From: Xanthomonas boreopolis
GTDB lineage: Bacteria > Pseudomonadota > Gammaproteobacteria > Xanthomonadales > Xanthomonadaceae
Length of the DNA: 64,000 bases
Assembly: GCA_014654535.1 (NCBI GenBank)
Contig: BNBA01000014.1
Coordinates: 40,254-104,253, forward strand
Direction: 5' to 3'
Shown here one piece after another: positions 57,030 to 64,000 of the stretch (position 1 is its first letter; each line of letters opens with the position of its first letter). The position numbers and the translations under genes were made by a program. Under the pieces are notes generated by a model that did no database searches, was not told where the DNA came from, and saw only the letters and a program-made list of their open reading frames with translations.

Positions 57030-57446
57030 TCATTCGCCCTTCCACAGGTCGGGCAGGCCGGAGGCCAGCCACCACTGCTTGGCCTTGGGGTCCCAGCGCC
57101 AGACCTCGCGGACCCGCACGCTGCGCTCGGCCAGCGTGTTGCGGTTGATCAGCCGGATCTCCACCTCGCGCACCACCCGGTCCTCGCCCTCGGTGCCGCT
57201 GCGCAGCTCGCTGTAGCCGGAAATCTGCACCTGCTCGTAGCGGGCCCGCTCCAGGTCGGTCTGCGGGTGTTTTTCGCGGTATTCCGGATCGACCATCTCC
57301 TCGGCGCGGTCCAGGTCGCTCCAGCGGACCGCCGCGGCATACAGGCTCTGCGTTTCCTGCAGGCTGCGCTGCTGGGCACGGCTCAGCGCCTGCGCGCTCC
57401 CGGCGAGCAGCAGCAGGCAGATCGACAACCAGGCGAGTCGGCGCAT
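57030..57446 (-). CDS. Secreted protein of unknown function
   Basis: A 138-residue exported protein: signal peptide to about residue 20 (AQA), then a helix-rich start SRAQQRSLQETQSLYAAAVRWSDLDRAEEMVDPEYREKHP and a strand-rich end ISGYSELRSG, VREVEIRLINRNTLAERSVRVREVWRWDPKAKQWWLASGLP. The pattern of a short helix followed by several beta strands recalls an NTF2-like or cystatin-like fold; this is a guess. The family appears common to the Xanthomonadaceae (recognition only). The MITE-like element lies 16 bp upstream of its ATG, so the promoter may be inside it. Confidence 0.7.
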   Translation of the reverse strand: MRRLAWLSICLLLLAGSAQALSRAQQRSLQETQSLYAAAVRWSDLDRAEEMVDPEYREKHPQTDLERARYEQVQISGYSELRSGTEGEDRVVREVEIRLINRNTLAERSVRVREVWRWDPKAKQWWLASGLPDLWKGE

Positions 57447-57461
57447 CGAGGCATCCCCTTG

Positions 57462-57724
57462 GAGCGTGTTATGGACTTTGGAATGAAATGAGTGGGTCGT
57501 CAGCGGTGCGGAGCCGGTGTCGCGTGGGGCCGCCTTGGCGGGTGGCCAAGGCAAGCCGCACGGCGCCGGCTCCGTGCCGCTGACGGCCATCCGGGAAGTG
57601 GCCTGGGGCGCGCCGATACGGCGTTGCGCGCTTTGCCCAGGCGGCCAGCCTGGGCTGCAGCGCACGCCTTGTCTCGACACGCCCCAGGCCGCTTCGCGCT
57701 CATCCCAAAGTCCATAACACGCTC
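57462..57724. mobile_element. 263-bp MITE-like element with 20-bp terminal inverted repeats
   Basis: The left end GAGCGTGTTATGGACTTTGG is matched exactly by the complement of the right end, and the match extends six further bases with one mismatch. Inside, GTCAGCGGTGCGGAGCCGG faces CCGGCTCCGTGCCGCTGAC, and AGTGGCCTGGGGCG faces CGCCCCAGGCCGCTT, so each half folds into a hairpin. There is no transposase. It looks like a non-autonomous element mobilised in trans, perhaps by an IS5-group transposase given the GAGCGTGTT ends (tentative). No clear target duplication is visible. It sits between the 138-residue secreted protein gene and a thioesterase gene. Confidence 0.8.
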
Positions 57725-57742
57725 TAGAGGACGCCATCGTAC

Positions 57743-58216
57743 TCATTCGCGCTTGGCCAGCGCCACGAAGCGCCCGCTGAAGCTCGCCGCGACCACGCCG
57801 GATTGCAGCGTCACCTGCGCCTGCACGGTGATGCGGGCCTTGCCGCGCTGGCGCAAGGTCGCCAGGAACGCGTCCCCGCTCTGGCCCTCGGCCGGCGCCG
57901 CGCACGCCACCAGGTCCTCGTAGACCGGCGCCAGGTAGCGCAGCTGGCTGTCGGCCACGTAGATGTCGGCGATCTCGCCGGCCGCCTGCAGGTGCAGGTT
58001 CAGCCAGCTCCATCCGGCCAGGGTCATCAGCGACGCCAGGCTGCCGCCGAAGGCGTTGCGCTTGTCGTTGACGTTGGCCTCCAGCGGCGCGCGCAGGCAC
58101 AGGCCGCGCTCGTCCAGGCCGGCGACCGCGATCCGCATCGCCGCCACGGGCGGCATCGCATCCAGGTGCCGTTGCAGGTTCTGGAGCGCGGGTGACAGGC
58201 GATCGGCATGGAGCAT
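57743..58216 (-). CDS. YiiD-type (hotdog) thioesterase domain protein
   Basis: A 157-residue single-domain protein of the YiiD C-terminal hotdog family. The words APLEANVNDKRNAFGGSLASLMTLAGWSWLNLHL and IADIYVADSQLRYLAPV form the helix-strand core; LRQRGKARITVQAQVTLQ is the last strand pair. A hydrolase of acyl-CoA or another acyl thioester is likely. The ATG at 58216 gives a normal length; in-frame upstream sequence overlaps hemD and is unlikely to be translated. It is divergent from hemD with about 35-43 bp between. Confidence 0.8.
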   Translation of the reverse strand: MLHADRLSPALQNLQRHLDAMPPVAAMRIAVAGLDERGLCLRAPLEANVNDKRNAFGGSLASLMTLAGWSWLNLHLQAAGEIADIYVADSQLRYLAPVYEDLVACAAPAEGQSGDAFLATLRQRGKARITVQAQVTLQSGVVAASFSGRFVALAKRE

Positions 58217-58259
58217 GGACAACGACCGTGGACGACGAAGGGCTCGCATAATGCCCGCA

Positions 58260-59024
58260 ATGACCCCATCGGCACATGACTGGTACCTGCTTTCGTTGCG
58301 CCCGGCCGGCGCGCACGCGGGATTGCGCGCCGCCTGCGCGCGCGCCGGCGGGCGGTTGCTGGCGCTCTCGCCATGGCGGATCGAGCACGATCCGGATGCC
58401 GCCGCGCGGCACGCATTGCAGGCCGCGCTGCGCGCCCCGGCGACGCTGTTCACCAGCCCGGCCGCGGTTGCAGCGGCGCAGGCGATCGACCCGGCGTTCG
58501 CCGGCGCGCTGCGCCAGGCGGTCTCGGTCGGCGAAGGCACCGCGCGCGCGCTGCGCCGGCACGGCATCCGCGACGTGCTCGCCCCCGCGCGGATGGACAG
58601 CGAAGGCGTGCTGGCCTTGCCGCAACTGGCGCGCTACGACGCGATCGGGCTGGTCACCGCTCCCGGCGGGCGCGGCGTGATCGCGCGCGACCTGCAGGCC
58701 CGCGGCGTCGCGGTCCTGCGCGCCGACGTCTACCGGCGGGTTCCGGTCGCGCTGCCGGCGCAGGCGATCCGGCGGCTGGAACGCGTCCTGCCCCGTAGCG
58801 TGCTCGCCCTCAGCAGCGGCGAGGCGCTGGAACTCCTGCTGCGCCAGTTGCCCGCCGATGCGCTCCAGGCCTTGCGCCGGCGACCGGTGGTCGCGGCCAG
58901 CGAGCGCCTGGCCGCGTACGCGCGCGAGCACGGGTTCATCGAGGTCCACCGCGCCGAAGGCCCGATGCCCGCGCAGCTCGCGAAAGCCGCCGCGGCGGCG
59001 ATGACACCGCGCATACCTGGCTGA
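58260..59024 (+). CDS. hemD: Uroporphyrinogen-III synthase
   Basis: A 254-residue HemD, which closes hydroxymethylbilane with ring D inversion to uroporphyrinogen III. Family similarity is low as usual. The typical words are TLFTSPAAVAAAQAID, AVSVGEGTARALRRHGI, DSEGVLALPQL and VAASERLAAYAREHGF near the end. ATG at 58260 or 58251 are both possible; the first is used. hemX follows 109 bp later and then hemY, the standard order, which makes the call safe. Confidence 0.88.
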   Translation: MTPSAHDWYLLSLRPAGAHAGLRAACARAGGRLLALSPWRIEHDPDAAARHALQAALRAPATLFTSPAAVAAAQAIDPAFAGALRQAVSVGEGTARALRRHGIRDVLAPARMDSEGVLALPQLARYDAIGLVTAPGGRGVIARDLQARGVAVLRADVYRRVPVALPAQAIRRLERVLPRSVLALSSGEALELLLRQLPADALQALRRRPVVAASERLAAYAREHGFIEVHRAEGPMPAQLAKAAAAAMTPRIPG

Positions 59025-59133
59025 ACTAGGACGTGCCATTGCGCGCGCGCGTCTTGCCGTCGCGACGCGACGCACGCCATGCTGTTGCGCGACGCCGGCG
59101 GCTTCCAACGCCGTGCCACAGCCAGGAGGCCGC

Positions 59134-60111
59134 ATGGATCCGACGCCGAGTACTCCACGACGACCGCGATGGGCATGGGTCATGCTGCCCGTGGTCGTCG
59201 TCGTGCTTGCGGCGGCGGGCTGGGGCGGCTGGCGCGCCTGGCATGCGTACGCCACCGAGCGCGACCGCGTGGCCGGCGAGGAGCAGCGCCGCTGGGAAGC
59301 CTTCGACCAGACCCTGGAGACCCTGCGCCGCGACCAGCGGGCGACCAGCGAACGCCTGCAGGACGCGGCGGCCACCAACCGGGTGTTGCGCGACGAGATG
59401 CTCGGCCTGGGCCAGCGCAGCGCCTTGCTGGAAGAAACGGTCTCCAAGCTCGCCGATCCCAGCCGCCACGGCGCGCAGGCGCTGCGGCTGGACGAAGTGG
59501 AACTGCTGCTGAGCCAGGGCCAGCAGCGGCTGGCGATCGCCGGCGACCTGGATGGCGCGCGCAGGGCCTATGCGCTGGCCGCCGGCGCCCTGGCCGGCAT
59601 CGACGATCCCGCATACCTCAACGTGCGCCAGACCCTGGTGCAGGAACGCAACGCGCTCGATGCGCTCGGCGCCGGCCCGCAGGCCGCGCTGGGCGGCGAG
59701 CTGGAACGCCTGGTCGGGCAACTCGACGCGCTGCCCGCCCAGGCGGCCGATGCGGCCGGGGACGCGCGCCCCTGGTGGCAGAAGCTGCTCTCGCCGCTGG
59801 TCCAGGTGCGCCCGTCGCGCGGCAACGTGCTGGTCGCCCGGTCCCAGCGGATCGGCGCCCGCGATTCGCTGCAGATCGAGATCAGCCTGGCGCGCGCGGC
59901 GCTGGAGCGCGGCGACGCCACGGCCTGGAAGCAGGCGCTGGCGCGGGTCGACGGCTGGCTCGTCCGGCTGTGGCCGGACAGCGCGGCGCTGCGTCGCCTG
60001 CGTGCCGAACTGACCCGGCTGCAGCATGCCCCGCTGCGGCCGGCCACGCCCGAACTGGGCAGCACCCTGCTGCAGTTGCGGGCCATGCGTGAAGGGAGGA
60101 ACGGACCATGA
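59134..60111 (+). CDS. hemX: HemX-like uroporphyrinogen-III C-methyltransferase-like membrane protein
   Basis: A 325-residue inner-membrane protein. One helix (about 16-36) is followed by a long coiled-coil region (about 40-100), then a helical domain with RLDEVELLLSQGQQRLAIAGDLDGARRAYALA and RDSLQIEISLARAALERGD. This is the HemX pattern. Its name comes from the operon and its enzymatic role is unproven. A perfect AGGAGG precedes the ATG at 59134. ATGA overlap with hemY shows coupling. Confidence 0.9.
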   Translation: MDPTPSTPRRPRWAWVMLPVVVVVLAAAGWGGWRAWHAYATERDRVAGEEQRRWEAFDQTLETLRRDQRATSERLQDAAATNRVLRDEMLGLGQRSALLEETVSKLADPSRHGAQALRLDEVELLLSQGQQRLAIAGDLDGARRAYALAAGALAGIDDPAYLNVRQTLVQERNALDALGAGPQAALGGELERLVGQLDALPAQAADAAGDARPWWQKLLSPLVQVRPSRGNVLVARSQRIGARDSLQIEISLARAALERGDATAWKQALARVDGWLVRLWPDSAALRRLRAELTRLQHAPLRPATPELGSTLLQLRAMREGRNGP

Positions 60112-61370
60112 AACCGCTGCGTACCCTGCTGATCCTGCTGGTCGCCGTGGCCTTGGGCGTGCTCGGCGCGCAATGGCTCTCGCGCCAGACCAGCTACGAC
60201 GTCGGCGAAGTGATCGTCCGCGCCGGCGGCAACGACTACGTGGCGCCGGGCCCGCAGGCGCTGCTGCTGCTGGTGATCGCGCTGCTGGTGCTGTGGCTGC
60301 TGTGGACGCTGCTCAGCCTGCCGTTCCGCACCTGGAACCGCTATCGCCGCAAGAAGGGCCGCGCCCGCCTGATCGAAGGCCTGCGCGCCGCCGAGCACGG
60401 CCAGTGGGGCAGGGCCGAGAAGCTGCTGGCGGCCGCCAGCGAAGACGACGAGGTCGGCGCGATCGCGCTGGCCAGCGCGGTGCGCGTGGCCGACGCGCGC
60501 GGCGACGATGCCGCGGTCGAGGCGTTCGCGCGCAGGCTCGGCGAGCGCGACCCGCAGGCCCACGCGCTGCTGCAGGCGGAGCGCTTGCTCGCGAAGGACC
60601 GCCCGGTGGACGCGATCAATGCGCTCGACGTGGCCGGCGCGCAACCGCTGCCGCCGCGCGGGCTGCTGCTGCGCACCGAGGCGCTGGCGCGGATCGGACG
60701 GGCCGACGAGGCCTATGGCCAGCTGGGCGCGCTGCGCCAGCAGCAGGTCCTGTCCGGGCAGGCCTATGGCGAGCTGGAAACCCGGCTGGCCGCGCAGGCC
60801 CTGCAGCAGGCCGGCGATGCCAATGCCCTGGCCGTGCGCTGGGAAAGCGTCCCCAAGTCGCTGCGCACGATGCCGTCGGTCGCGGCGGCCTATGCCTCGC
60901 GTGCCGCCGCGCTGCGCTGGGACGATGCCGCCCTGCACAGCCTGGAGCAGGCGCTGGACGGCCGCTGGGACGAGTCGCTGGCGCGCCTGTACGGCCTGCT
61001 GCCGATGGAGAAGTACGACTCGCGCCGCGCCAGCGCCCAACGCTGGCTGACCCAGCATCCGGACAGCCCCGCGCTGCTGCTGACCCTGGGCCGCCTGGCC
61101 CGGCACCAGCACCAGGCCGCGCAGTCGGAGGAGTTCCTGCATCGCGCGATCGCGCAAGGTGTCGGCGCCGAAGGCTGGGAGGAACTCGGCCACGGCTTCG
61201 CCGCCGCCGGCCAGGACCGCACCGCCCAGCAGTGCTACGCCAACGCATTGCGCGTGGCGCGCGGCGAACCTGCGCTCGACCTTGCATTGCGCGACCTGCA
61301 GCAACGCATCGCCGACGAGGCCGTCCCCGAGGAACGCGACGAGTTCGGCCATCCGCGCCTGCGCGGCTGA
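60108..61370 (+). CDS. hemY: HemY-like TPR membrane protein
   Basis: A 420-residue protein of the HemY N-domain family: two membrane helices (about 4-24 and 45-65), separated by YDVGEVIVRAGGNDYVAPGPQ, then RKKGRARLIEGLRAAEHGQWGRAEKLL and a TPR-rich remainder. The family is associated with late haem synthesis in gammaproteobacteria but has no proven reaction. ATG at 60108 overlaps the hemX stop. After the stop at 61370 lies a 155-bp spacer without clear features before the convergent thiolase gene. Confidence 0.92.
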   Translation: MKPLRTLLILLVAVALGVLGAQWLSRQTSYDVGEVIVRAGGNDYVAPGPQALLLLVIALLVLWLLWTLLSLPFRTWNRYRRKKGRARLIEGLRAAEHGQWGRAEKLLAAASEDDEVGAIALASAVRVADARGDDAAVEAFARRLGERDPQAHALLQAERLLAKDRPVDAINALDVAGAQPLPPRGLLLRTEALARIGRADEAYGQLGALRQQQVLSGQAYGELETRLAAQALQQAGDANALAVRWESVPKSLRTMPSVAAAYASRAAALRWDDAALHSLEQALDGRWDESLARLYGLLPMEKYDSRRASAQRWLTQHPDSPALLLTLGRLARHQHQAAQSEEFLHRAIAQGVGAEGWEELGHGFAAAGQDRTAQQCYANALRVARGEPALDLALRDLQQRIADEAVPEERDEFGHPRLRG

Positions 61371-61525
61371 TACCAGTCCCATCGCGGCGCGCGCCGCTGC
61401 GCTATCCGGCGCATAGCCTCCTGCAGTTCAAGGGGGCGCGCGGAAGGCGGATTTGGAAGCCACGGAGCCGGGGCCCGAGGTTTTGCGAGCACGAGCTCGG
61501 GCGATTTTCCCGCTGCGCAGGAAAA

Positions 61526-62806
61526 TCAGCGTTCGACGATCGCCACCACGCCCATGCCGCCCGCGGTGCAGATCGACACCAGCGCGCGGCCGCCGCCGCG
61601 CTGCTTCAGCTCCTTGGCGACGGTGGCGACGATGCGCGCGCCGGTGGCGGCGAACGGGTGGCCGGTCGCCAGCGAGGAACCCAGCGGGTTGATCCTGGCC
61701 GGGTCGATCCGGCCGAGCGGCGCGTCCAGGCCGAGCCGGTTGCGGCAGTAGTCCTCGCTCTCCCAGGCGCGCAGCGTGCACAGCACCTGGGCGGCGAACG
61801 CCTCGTGGATCTCGTAGATGTCGAAGTCCTGCAGGGCCAGGCCCTGGCGCTTGAGCATCTCCGGCACCGCCACGGTCGGCGCCATCAGCAGACCTTCGCC
61901 ATGCACGAAATCGACGGCGGCGACCTGCGCGTCCCGGAGGTAGGCCAGCGGCTCATGGCCGTGCGCGCGCGCCCACTCGTCGCTGGCCAGCAGCACCGCG
62001 GCGGCGCCGTCGGTGAGCGGGGTCGAGTTGGCGGCGGTCAGCGTGCCGCGGCCGGAGACCTTGTCGAACGCCGGCTTCAGCGTCGCCAGTTTCTCCACCG
62101 AGGTATCCGGGCGCAGGATGTTGTCGCGGCTGACGCCGCGGAACGGCGCGATCAGGTCCTCGAAGAAGCCGCTCTCGTAGGCCGCGGCCAGCTTCTTGTG
62201 CGAGGACACCGCCCATTCGTCCTGCGCCTCGCGCGAGATGTTCCATTCCTTGGCCATGTCCTCGCAGTGGTCGCCCATGCTCTTGCCGGTGCGCGGCTCG
62301 GCCACGCCGGGGAATTCCGGCTTGAGCTCGCCCAGGCGGAAGCCGGAGAGCATCGCCTTGATCTTGTCGCCGGTGGTCTTGGCGCGGTTGGCGGCGAGCA
62401 GGCGCGCGCGCAGCTTCTTGCCGTAGACGATCGGCACGTCCGAGGTGGTGTCCGAGCCGCCGCCGATGCCCGAGTCGATCTGGCCGAGCGCGATCTTGTT
62501 GGCGATGTGGATGATCGTGTCCAGCGAGGTGCCGCAGGCGCGCTGCAGGGTGATGCCGGGCGTCAGCGGCGACAGCCCCGACGACAGCGCGGCCTCGCGC
62601 GCCAGGTTCCAGTCCGAGGAATGCTTGATCACCGCGCCCATCGCCACCTCGCCGAGCTGCTGCCCGTGCAGCCCGAAGCGCTCCACCAGCGCGCCGAGCG
62701 TGCGTACCGACATGCCGAGATTGCCGACGTCCGAGTAGGCGGTGTTCTGGCGGCAGAACGGAATACGGACGCCGCCCAGGATGGCGACGGGGCGAGGAGA
62801 GGACAT
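61526..62806 (-). CDS. Acetyl-CoA C-acyltransferase (FadI-like thiolase)
   Basis: A 426-residue thiolase that cleaves 3-ketoacyl-CoA with CoA. The nucleophilic Cys is in ITLQRACGTSLDTI, GHPFAATGARI gives the His, and SICTAGGMGVV holds the second Cys. The long loop (VYGKKLRARLLAANRAKTTGDKIKAML) and MGDHCEDMAKEWNISREAQDEWAVSSH put it with FadI-type enzymes rather than short biosynthetic thiolases. The ATG at 62806 (MSSPRPVAILGG) is preferred to in-frame starts upstream because AGG lies seven bases before it. Together with liu, aceBA and OleA it is part of acyl-CoA metabolism here. Specificity is not settled. Confidence 0.87.
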   Translation of the reverse strand: MSSPRPVAILGGVRIPFCRQNTAYSDVGNLGMSVRTLGALVERFGLHGQQLGEVAMGAVIKHSSDWNLAREAALSSGLSPLTPGITLQRACGTSLDTIIHIANKIALGQIDSGIGGGSDTTSDVPIVYGKKLRARLLAANRAKTTGDKIKAMLSGFRLGELKPEFPGVAEPRTGKSMGDHCEDMAKEWNISREAQDEWAVSSHKKLAAAYESGFFEDLIAPFRGVSRDNILRPDTSVEKLATLKPAFDKVSGRGTLTAANSTPLTDGAAAVLLASDEWARAHGHEPLAYLRDAQVAAVDFVHGEGLLMAPTVAVPEMLKRQGLALQDFDIYEIHEAFAAQVLCTLRAWESEDYCRNRLGLDAPLGRIDPARINPLGSSLATGHPFAATGARIVATVAKELKQRGGGRALVSICTAGGMGVVAIVER

Positions 62807-62910
62807 CGAGGGACCTGGCATGGAAGGAAGACTCGGGGTGGCCTGCACGGGGACGGCAGGCATAATGGCCGAAGTGTAGCCTCGACCCCGTGATGGGCCA
62901 ACCGCGAACC

Positions 62911-63798
62911 ATGAGCACTAGCGACCTCGGCACCACCGCCCTCGGCGTACTGGCCCTCGAACTGGCCGGCGGCACCGTCCCGCGCGTGGCCGCGCTTTCC
63001 TCCGACCAGGCCGGCGCGCTGGCCGAGCGGGTCGGCCGCGACCTGGCGCAGTGGGTGCCGCAGGTGCGCGAGCTGGAGCTGAGCTTCGCCGCGGCGCATT
63101 TCGATCCGGCCGAGGTGCTCCGGCCGGGCTGGTCGATGCATCGCCGGCTCGACGAACTGCAGGCGCGCGCTCCCGGCCGCAACCAGGGACCGCGCGTGCT
63201 CGCCTTCGGCGCCGACGCGCAAGGCCAGGTCCCCCTGCCGTTCCAGGCCGATGCCACGCTCGGCGGCGGCAGCCTGCGCGTGCTGCCGTTCCTGCTCAGC
63301 GGCGACCCGGCCATCGTGCGGCAGGTCGCCGCCGCGCTGGAGGACGTGCTGCTGGCGCAGGGCATGGCCCAGGCCGATACCGCACTGCTGGCGCAGGACG
63401 CGTTCGGCGCGCGCATCGAGCACGCGCGCTACCTGACCGTGCACGACCTGGCCGCGATGATGTCGATGCAGTACGACAACCAGGGCCTGGCCGCGCTGTG
63501 GCCGCTGATCGAGGTCGCACTGCTGGCGCCGGAGCAGGAGGAATGGCTGGATGCCCCGCCCGAGCCGCTGCTGCGCTACGCCGGCGGCGAAGTGCGCATG
63601 GCGCTGTTCGATCCCGCCAGTTGGTGCGCGCACTACGGGCAGGATCGCCAGGAGTGCGAGCGCCTGCGCGGCGTATACGAGCAGTTCCTCGCCCGCCAGC
63701 GGCAGATGGCCGCGGTCCTGGAGGCGCACGGCATCCCGGTGCTGTACGTGCACATCGAGAACGGCGAGGACGCCCGCGCGGCGCTGGCCGGCGCGTAG
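62911..63798 (+). CDS. Conserved hypothetical protein
   Basis: A 295-residue soluble, acidic protein with no signal or membrane helix. Recognisable segments are SDQAGALAERVGRDLAQWVPQVRELELSFAAAHFDPAEVLRPGW and GGGSLRVLPFLLSGD; the C-terminal part is helical with VYEQFLARQRQMAAVLEAHG. No function is known to me. ATG at 62911 is used; GTG at 62890 or ATG at 62893 would add seven or six residues. It is divergent from the thiolase gene with 104 bp between and could share a promoter region. Confidence 0.72.
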   Translation: MSTSDLGTTALGVLALELAGGTVPRVAALSSDQAGALAERVGRDLAQWVPQVRELELSFAAAHFDPAEVLRPGWSMHRRLDELQARAPGRNQGPRVLAFGADAQGQVPLPFQADATLGGGSLRVLPFLLSGDPAIVRQVAAALEDVLLAQGMAQADTALLAQDAFGARIEHARYLTVHDLAAMMSMQYDNQGLAALWPLIEVALLAPEQEEWLDAPPEPLLRYAGGEVRMALFDPASWCAHYGQDRQECERLRGVYEQFLARQRQMAAVLEAHGIPVLYVHIENGEDARAALAGA

Positions 63799-63876
63799 CG
63801 CATTTTCATTTCGGGCGCTTGCGGATCCCGCCTCCCACAGTCATCCCATGTGTCGTCACTCGATTCCGAAAATGCC

Positions 63877-64000
63877 CTAGATGTGTAAACCCAGCACGTT
63901 GTTCAGTGGGATACGGGAGATGGGCGGTTTGTAGCCAAGGCTGGCATGAGGCCGATGCCAGTTGTAGTGGTGCAGCCAGTTCTTGAAGGCACTGGCGCGC
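63877..64000 (-). mobile_element. IS481-family transposase, C-terminal end only
   Basis: The last 40 codons of a transposase are visible on the minus strand and end with TAG at 63877-63879. The words FKNWLHHYNWHRPHASLGYKPPIS and NNVLGLHI are the rve-domain end of IS481/IS3-type transposases and include the final part of the integrase core. The main part lies beyond the window. The sequence between 63850 and 63876 (TGTCGTCACTCGATTCCG) probably holds its inverted-repeat end. Whether the element is complete is unknown. Confidence 0.82.

Noticed and set aside
57517..57717. 66-residue frame inside the MITE-like element
   Set aside because: It is an accident of the self-complementary sequence; no ribosome site and no similarity to a transposase.

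Overview
The window is high-GC gammaproteobacterial chromosome, most likely from the Xanthomonadaceae/Lysobacteraceae (Lysobacter, Luteimonas, Pseudoxanthomonas or a relative). The family-level evidence is an Ax21-family outer-membrane protein, a complete oleABCD long-chain olefin locus, the 'putative modified peptide / dehydrogenase / cyclase' trio, a GGGATTC heptamer array, and REP-like 26-bp inverted repeats. No rRNA, tRNA or CRISPR array was seen. Gene order and dense packing look chromosomal. The only transposase is an IS481-type fragment cut by the right edge.

Layout. 0-1 kb: 5' part of an ExeM/NucH-type secreted nuclease and a membrane-anchored cytochrome c5. 1.2-4.7 kb: an iron-type operon (DUF4198, DUF3649, PepSY, DUF3325) behind a Fur-like box; a 69-bp in-frame tandem repeat sits at the start/stop junction of two of its genes. 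4.7-10.5 kb: leucine/isovalerate catabolism (liuA, liuB, liuD) with a divergent TetR regulator. 10.5-15.7 kb: an uncharacterised RiPP-type module with an NHLP-like precursor peptide, a SagB-like dehydrogenase, a class III cyclase-like/TPR protein with a changed active site, and a cNMP-binding GGDEF protein. 16-20 kb: glyoxylate shunt (aceB, aceA) and a divergent LysR regulator with clear palindromes. 20-28.7 kb: housekeeping genes (lepB, dcp, an isoaspartyl peptidase, an acyltransferase, arfB, DUF2059, truC) separated by repeats. 28.9-33.3 kb: a PmrAB/QseBC-like two-component operon, plus a GNAT/metallo-hydrolase pair carrying the same PmrA-like box. 33.3-36.8 kb: ubiJ-ubiB and ddl.

36.9-41 kb: two tandem paralogous secreted proteins, DUF1328, an AraC regulator and a leuA-type synthase. 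40.5-49 kb: the ole locus (oleD, oleC, oleB, oleA). A serine hydrolase and a CadC-like wHTH/TPR regulator lie between oleD and oleC, and a YkgJ-like cysteine-cluster gene lies opposite, between oleC and oleB. 49-55 kb: a DUF4156 lipoprotein, a large M16 protease, a secreted protein with three VRPSAEQ repeats, trmL and ax21. 54.8-57.4 kb: gpsA, secB and a rhodanese without grxC. 57.4-61.4 kb: a 263-bp MITE-like element, a thioesterase, then hemD-hemX-hemY. 61.5-64 kb: a thiolase, a conserved hypothetical, and the IS481 fragment.

The best candidate for an undescribed system is the 10.5-15.7 kb module. It makes a peptide with an NHLP-like leader and has only a flavin dehydrogenase as a visible tailoring enzyme. 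Its two signalling proteins could form a cyclic-nucleotide to c-di-GMP relay. The translatable 69-bp repeat inside the iron operon is the second most interesting structure. All coordinates and motifs were read by eye; family names rest on recognition, not on a database search.
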